Below, in pieces: positions 13,000 to 16,579 of a stretch of 16,579 nt of DNA. The notes beneath the pieces are model-generated. The model had not been told where the DNA came from, did not search any database, and saw only the letters and a program-made list of their open reading frames with translations. The first letter of the stretch is position 1; every line of letters begins with the position of its first letter. The stretch is from Tannerellaceae bacterium (GTDB taxonomy: Bacteria > Bacteroidota > Bacteroidia > Bacteroidales > Tannerellaceae): NCBI GenBank assembly GCA_031267775.1, contig JAIRYL010000087.1, positions 1 through 16,579 of the forward strand, in the 5' to 3' direction. The position numbers were made by a program, and so were the translations under genes.

Positions 13000-14361
13000 T
13001 TATCTAACAAGCGTGCGTTCTCCAATCCAGCCGCCAATTGTGATTGCTTTTCCTTTTTCAAGGTCGGGATGCATGAATATTTCCTCGGTAGACGGGAAGT
13101 AAGCGCGATAGCTGTTTATTAGCTTATTGGCTTCTTCCGTTATACTTGAATCTACTTGCCTGGCTCTTTCAAATTTATCTACGGCAGCGTAATAAACCGT
13201 TTTCTTAAGAACCGGGTCAGTGTATACGCTACCGGCTGTTGCGGCATACATTTTACCAATCAGCAAATATGGACTTCCGTTATTAGATATAATTTCCAGC
13301 GCTTTCTGGCAATATTGCCTGGCTCTGGAGTAGTTGTTTTCTTCAAACAACAATAATGCTATCATATAGTAGTCGTCTGCTTTAACGGCGGCGTCGGTTT
13401 CCATACCGGCAGCTTCTTCAAAGAAAGCGATAGCCGTTTCATATTCTTTTTTCTTTACAGCTTGCCTGGCTAATCCCATAGCAGATTCTGATGTTGGCTC
13501 TAATGCATGCGCATACTCGGCGGCGGCAAAATAAGCTTCTATTTCATTACAGCGCATTCTTCTTAAAAGTGTGATTGTTTCTTTTAAGAAAGCAAGGTTA
13601 TCTTTATTTTGTTGTATTCTGCCGGCATATAAATTTTGCAATGTTTCGCAATCGGCTGCGCCACTTTGAGCGAAACCTGTATCCAATCCTGATTTTAGCG
13701 CCTGAAGGGTTTCGGCGTCTTTTGCGTTATTGGCCGCTGTAGCAGCAGCTAATTGCGCTTCCAATATGGCAGAAGCTTTCAAATAATCCTGAATATAGGC
13801 GTCTTTGTGATTTTCATCAGCAGACAACAGCTGGTTGGAAGCGAGCATATAATAAGATACGGCCAAAGCTTCTGTTTTGTTTCCAAATTCGTCAATCACT
13901 TCTTTTGTCCAGTTATACATCACTTTCGGATCGGCCTTTTCGCCTTTCAACTGAAAATAATCCTGTACTTTACGCGATACGATCCAGTCTTTGCCATATC
14001 TGGCGTCGTCGCCAAAATATTTTATACGCTGATCGTATACGCCCATCAATTTGTCAATTAAGGCGTCTTTTTTTACAGGATCGGTTTCATTAGCAATTTC
14101 CCAACCTACAATACGCGTACCGTACAAATAAAGGTCTTTTGTAGACAAAGGACATTCGTCATAAGCTATTTCCCAAAATTCGTAGGCGTCTTTATAATTT
14201 CCGGCTTTAGCATAAGGAATAAACAGGCTGATGTTTGTAATACAACGAACGCTGTCTTCGCCGGATCCGAACTGTGTACCGGTAACAACGCCTTTTTGCG
14301 CATATGCAGAAGACGCCCCAATTAAGCATCCGGCTGCAAGAAGAAATACTTTGATTTTCAT
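13000..14361 (-). CDS. Exported TPR-repeat protein
   Basis: This 453-residue protein has a cleavable signal peptide (residues 1-21, ending SSAYAQ), so it is periplasmic or at the inner face of the outer membrane. The remainder is almost entirely helical. TPR-like motifs are clearest in the C-terminal half: about 276-300 (AAAEYAHALEPTSESAMGLA), 301-320 (AVKKKEYETAIAFFEEA), 328-355 (YYMIALLLFEENNYSRARQY) and 359-380. The earlier part contains an Ala-rich stretch (about 195-215). It lies 39 bp after the barrel gene and 4 bp before lptC. This order, barrel-TPR-LptC downstream of coaX, I recall as conserved in Bacteroidales, which suggests a role in envelope assembly. The specific function is unknown. 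Confidence 0.85.
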   Translation of the reverse strand: MKIKVFLLAAGCLIGASSAYAQKGVVTGTQFGSGEDSVRCITNISLFIPYAKAGNYKDAYEFWEIAYDECPLSTKDLYLYGTRIVGWEIANETDPVKKDALIDKLMGVYDQRIKYFGDDARYGKDWIVSRKVQDYFQLKGEKADPKVMYNWTKEVIDEFGNKTEALAVSYYMLASNQLLSADENHKDAYIQDYLKASAILEAQLAAATAANNAKDAETLQALKSGLDTGFAQSGAADCETLQNLYAGRIQQNKDNLAFLKETITLLRRMRCNEIEAYFAAAEYAHALEPTSESAMGLARQAVKKKEYETAIAFFEEAAGMETDAAVKADDYYMIALLLFEENNYSRARQYCQKALEIISNNGSPYLLIGKMYAATAGSVYTDPVLKKTVYYAAVDKFERARQVDSSITEEANKLINSYRAYFPSTEEIFMHPDLEKGKAITIGGWIGERTLVR

Positions 14362-14400
14362 ATCTGTCTTAATTAGTTAATATTTGCGTCAGAATTAGAT

Positions 14401-15645
14401 TTAATCGACTTTAAACTTAAAGAACCACCGTTCATTGAATGTGTAATTAACCGTAAAACGGAAATGTTGCTGGTCTATTAACAGCCTGGTATTCGGTTTA
14501 ATTTTCACATATTCAAATGACAGGTTTAAATAAGAACGGTTATCTACTAATGGCAGTCCGAGACCCACACTTGCTCCAAATTCATTATAGCTTGCATTGT
14601 TTACCATCAGATATGAATTACTATAATGAATACCGGCGCGGTATCTTACCCGGCTAAAGAATGCTCTGTTTTGATAATCGGGAATAAATTCGCCGCCTGC
14701 CGCTATACGTATCCGGTTTTTAAATTCATTCGATTGATCAAAAAAACGAACCTTTCCCCAGTTTTCATATAAAAAGTCGGTAGCCAAGGTTAGTTTATTC
14801 TGTTTTACGTATGATAGCCCCAACCCGATAGCATGCGGTATATCGAATGCTTGATTTTTTATTGTATCGCCTTCCAGCAAGGCGCCGCTTTCATTAGAAA
14901 AAACATCGGAAGAAGTTGTATTCAACTTCATTTTAGGAGAATAAACGACCCCCAGCGTAAAACTTTCTCTTGCACTGAACGGATGCGTATACTGAAGCCC
15001 GAAATCCAGTTTAATGTCGTCTACATCCAGTTCTTTTAAGCGATACGTAATGTTTTCGCCTTCCGTAGTAATTCTTAATATCTGGTTGTGGGTCATGCGT
15101 CCAAACAAGTAACCTATATTGGCGCCGACAGAAAGACGCTTCTTCCATACATCTATAGACAATCCTCCGTATATTTCGTTTAATCCGCCTGTTCCGTAAA
15201 ATTGCTCTATATAACTTATTCCTTCGTTTATTTTCTCGGAGCCATAGTTATAACCTACATAAGAATAAGGCAGAAATCCAGCGCTGACAGCAACCCGGCG
15301 ATGTACCGGGAATTGTAAGGCTATGTATTCCAAGTTACCATTGAGCCTGCGTTCGCCGTGCGCGCCATCATTAAACCAGGATAACTGTCCGGCTATGCCA
15401 AGATCGAAGATAAACGTAAGCGAATCCATGCCTGTATACGAAGCAGGATTCATCGGGTTTATCTGTTTATTAGAACGCAATCCATAACCTATCCCCCCCA
15501 TCGCCCGACCAGCTCCGAATGAACGGTCGGCTAATTCACCATAACCATACCTTGTATAAGGCGAGTTAGTGTTGTTTTGGGCCGACAGCGCTAACGAGAC
15601 GGATAAAAGAATGCCCGCTACTACAACTCTCTTTATTTTCAACAT
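14401..15645 (-). CDS. Outer-membrane beta-barrel protein
   Basis: This 414-residue protein has a signal peptide (residues 1-22, ending LALSAQ) and a mature sequence full of alternating hydrophobic/polar strands rich in Tyr, Gly and Asn. The mature N-terminus (NNTNSPYTRYGYGELADR, then a Gly-rich GAGRAMGGIGYGLRS and NPMNPASY) matches a Bacteroidota barrel family sometimes labelled 'outer membrane protein transport' or FadL/PorV-like. The last strand ends in alternating aromatics (RWFFKFKVD), close to a BAM-type C-terminal signal though the terminal residue is not aromatic. Its ATG lies inside the upstream coaX frame (80-bp overlap), and the TPR gene follows 39 bp later. The cargo or role is not known; the barrel call is firm. 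Confidence 0.88.
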   Translation of the reverse strand: MLKIKRVVVAGILLSVSLALSAQNNTNSPYTRYGYGELADRSFGAGRAMGGIGYGLRSNKQINPMNPASYTGMDSLTFIFDLGIAGQLSWFNDGAHGERRLNGNLEYIALQFPVHRRVAVSAGFLPYSYVGYNYGSEKINEGISYIEQFYGTGGLNEIYGGLSIDVWKKRLSVGANIGYLFGRMTHNQILRITTEGENITYRLKELDVDDIKLDFGLQYTHPFSARESFTLGVVYSPKMKLNTTSSDVFSNESGALLEGDTIKNQAFDIPHAIGLGLSYVKQNKLTLATDFLYENWGKVRFFDQSNEFKNRIRIAAGGEFIPDYQNRAFFSRVRYRAGIHYSNSYLMVNNASYNEFGASVGLGLPLVDNRSYLNLSFEYVKIKPNTRLLIDQQHFRFTVNYTFNERWFFKFKVD

Positions 15646-16360
15646 TATATTCTAAAATTCGATTTAATCCTACCAACACTAAATTGATGTTTGCAAAGAT
15701 GATGTTTTTTAGTCGTTTGGCAAAATAATTCGCATGCCCTCCTGTTAAAAAAACCAAAAGACTCGGATATTTCAGGCGTAAATCATTGATGTAGCCGTCT
15801 ATTTCGTAGCAAATTCCGTATACAACGCCCGCCCGGATGGCTGTTTCGGTAGTATTCCCTATGAAAGGAATGAATTCTGTTTCTTTCGTCAGGGGTAGTT
15901 TTTTTGTATAATAGTTTAGCGCTTTGAAACGGGTAGTCATGCCGGGCGAAATATTTCCGCCGAGGTAAACGCCTGCGGCTTCAATCAATTCATAGGTGAT
16001 AGCGGTTCCTGCGTCGATCACTAAAATATCTTTTCCCGGTTCCAGATAATGAGCGCCAACGACGGCGGCGAGCCGGTCTTTCCCCAGCGTTTCGGGCGTT
16101 TGATATTGTACTTTTACCGGCAAAGGAACATTTTCGTCCAACAGGATAAAATGTTCGAGCCTGCCTTCGAGAAAGGAAGTTATTTCCCGGTCAGTTTCCG
16201 TTACAGTTGACATAATACCTTGCCTGAGGTCGTTATTCAGAAAAAGCGACGCTATATTTGACACATTAAAGTCGTCAGACGCGAAAGACATTTTTAGACG
16301 ACCTTTTTCAAATATAGCGACTTTTGTAGCCGTATTGCCCTGTTCGATAACAAGATTCAT
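15566..16360 (-). CDS. coaX: Type III pantothenate kinase with run-on C-terminus
   Basis: CoaX phosphorylates pantothenate, the first step of coenzyme A synthesis, and belongs to the ASKHA fold. The start at 16360 gives 264 residues and puts the phosphate-1 motif at the N-terminus (MNLVIEQGNTATK). A frame starting 7 codons earlier exists but has no family support. Further motifs: GKDRLAAVVGA (about 93-103), VIDAGTAITYE (114-124), GGNISPGM (134-141) and FLTGGHA near 205. The usual Asp of DxGNT is Glu6. After GLNRILEYN, where Bacteroidota CoaX proteins usually end, about 25 more residues run through the barrel gene's signal-peptide codons in another frame, suggesting loss of an original stop. 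It heads the barrel-TPR-lptC cluster. Confidence 0.92.
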   Translation of the reverse strand: MNLVIEQGNTATKVAIFEKGRLKMSFASDDFNVSNIASLFLNNDLRQGIMSTVTETDREITSFLEGRLEHFILLDENVPLPVKVQYQTPETLGKDRLAAVVGAHYLEPGKDILVIDAGTAITYELIEAAGVYLGGNISPGMTTRFKALNYYTKKLPLTKETEFIPFIGNTTETAIRAGVVYGICYEIDGYINDLRLKYPSLLVFLTGGHANYFAKRLKNIIFANINLVLVGLNRILEYNVENKESCSSGHSFIRLVSAVGPKQH

Positions 16361-16466
16361 CTGTTTATATATTTTCTGCAAAGAAAAGCAAAATAATGAA
16401 TAATTGTTTATGTAAATTAAACCGTCTATTTACATTCTTGCGCGGCGGTTAAACGGGGGATGGAGA

Positions 16467-16579
16467 TTAAACGCCGCTGAATGCGCTGAAACCTCCGTCT
16501 ACCGGTAATAAAGCGCCTGTGATAAAGCTTGCTGCATCGCTGCACAGGAACTGTACCGCTCCGTTGAGTTCGGTGATAT
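16467..16579 (-). CDS. SDR family dehydrogenase, C-terminal fragment (cut by window edge)
   Basis: An open frame enters the window at 16579 and stops with TAA at 16469-16467, encoding 36 residues: ITELNGAVQFLCSDAASFIT followed by GALLPVDGGFSAFSGV. This is the typical end of a classical SDR dehydrogenase: the FLCSDAASFITG helix, then the PVDGGF motif. The SAFSGV ending is what I recall from Bacteroidota sugar-acid enzymes such as D-mannonate or gluconate-type oxidoreductases next to uxuA, but the substrate cannot be read from this fragment. No start lies in the window. It reads toward coaX, 106 bp away, but probably belongs to a different operon. Confidence 0.85.
   Translation of the reverse strand, partial: ITELNGAVQFLCSDAASFITGALLPVDGGFSAFSGV

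Noticed and set aside
12996..13061. Upstream start for lptC
   Set aside because: It would overlap the TPR gene by 62 bp and place 22 charged residues before the signal sequence; the ATG at 12995 gives a normal lipoprotein signal.
16361..16466. Promoter for coaX
   Set aside because: Only one-mismatch -7 candidates (TTTCTTTG, TTATTTTG) without a -33 partner are present; a promoter probably exists here but I cannot place it.

Overview
This window looks like a chromosomal housekeeping segment from a member of the Bacteroidales (phylum Bacteroidota). Three things point there: protein families restricted to or typical of the group (a DUF4837-type lipoprotein, a PpiD-like SurA/parvulin protein, LptC and LptE in lipoprotein form, a short CoaX); several matches to the Bacteroidetes -7 promoter element TAnnTTTG upstream of genes; and weak or absent Shine-Dalgarno sequences. 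I cannot assign a genus from the sequence alone. Every recognised gene lies on the minus strand, so transcription runs from high to low coordinates.

Reading in the direction of transcription: the window opens with the C-terminal tail of an SDR dehydrogenase (16579-16467). Next is a tight cluster of type III pantothenate kinase (coaX), an outer-membrane beta-barrel protein, an exported TPR protein and LptC (16360-12363). A membrane-anchored parvulin-type foldase follows (12271-10139); its 3' region carries a roughly 109-bp palindromic, MITE-like element and then a clear terminator. rlmN (9931-8882) and a DUF4837-pdxA pair (8781-6612) come next, each with a candidate promoter.

The least ordinary part is a four-gene cassette (6504-3571): a TagD-like nucleotidyltransferase with a TTG start, an SDR reductase, a CDP-alcohol phosphatidyltransferase-family membrane protein and a PlsC-like acyltransferase. 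It has its own candidate promoter, with a perfect 8-bp inverted repeat between the -33 and -7 boxes, and a small hairpin at its end. The gene set suggests a dedicated route to a phospholipid with an unusual (perhaps polyol) head group. Two signature motifs deviate: HxGH reads HYNH in the nucleotidyltransferase, and the fourth Asp of the CDP-alcohol phosphotransferase motif is Gly.

The last operon (3467-633) encodes a sigma-54 activator without a sensor domain, LptE, a conserved TPR-like protein and SecG, and ends in a strong terminator at 561-598. Bases 1-560 hold no convincing gene. They contain a six-unit array of 21-23-bp palindromic A/T-tract repeats (231-361) next to one copy of a degenerate direct repeat of about 67 bp, whose other copy lies near the window edge.

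Together the genes centre on the cell envelope: LPS transport (LptC, LptE), secretion (SecG), periplasmic folding (PpiD-like), an outer-membrane barrel and lipid synthesis. Cofactor enzymes (CoaX, PdxA) and RNA modification (RlmN) are interspersed.
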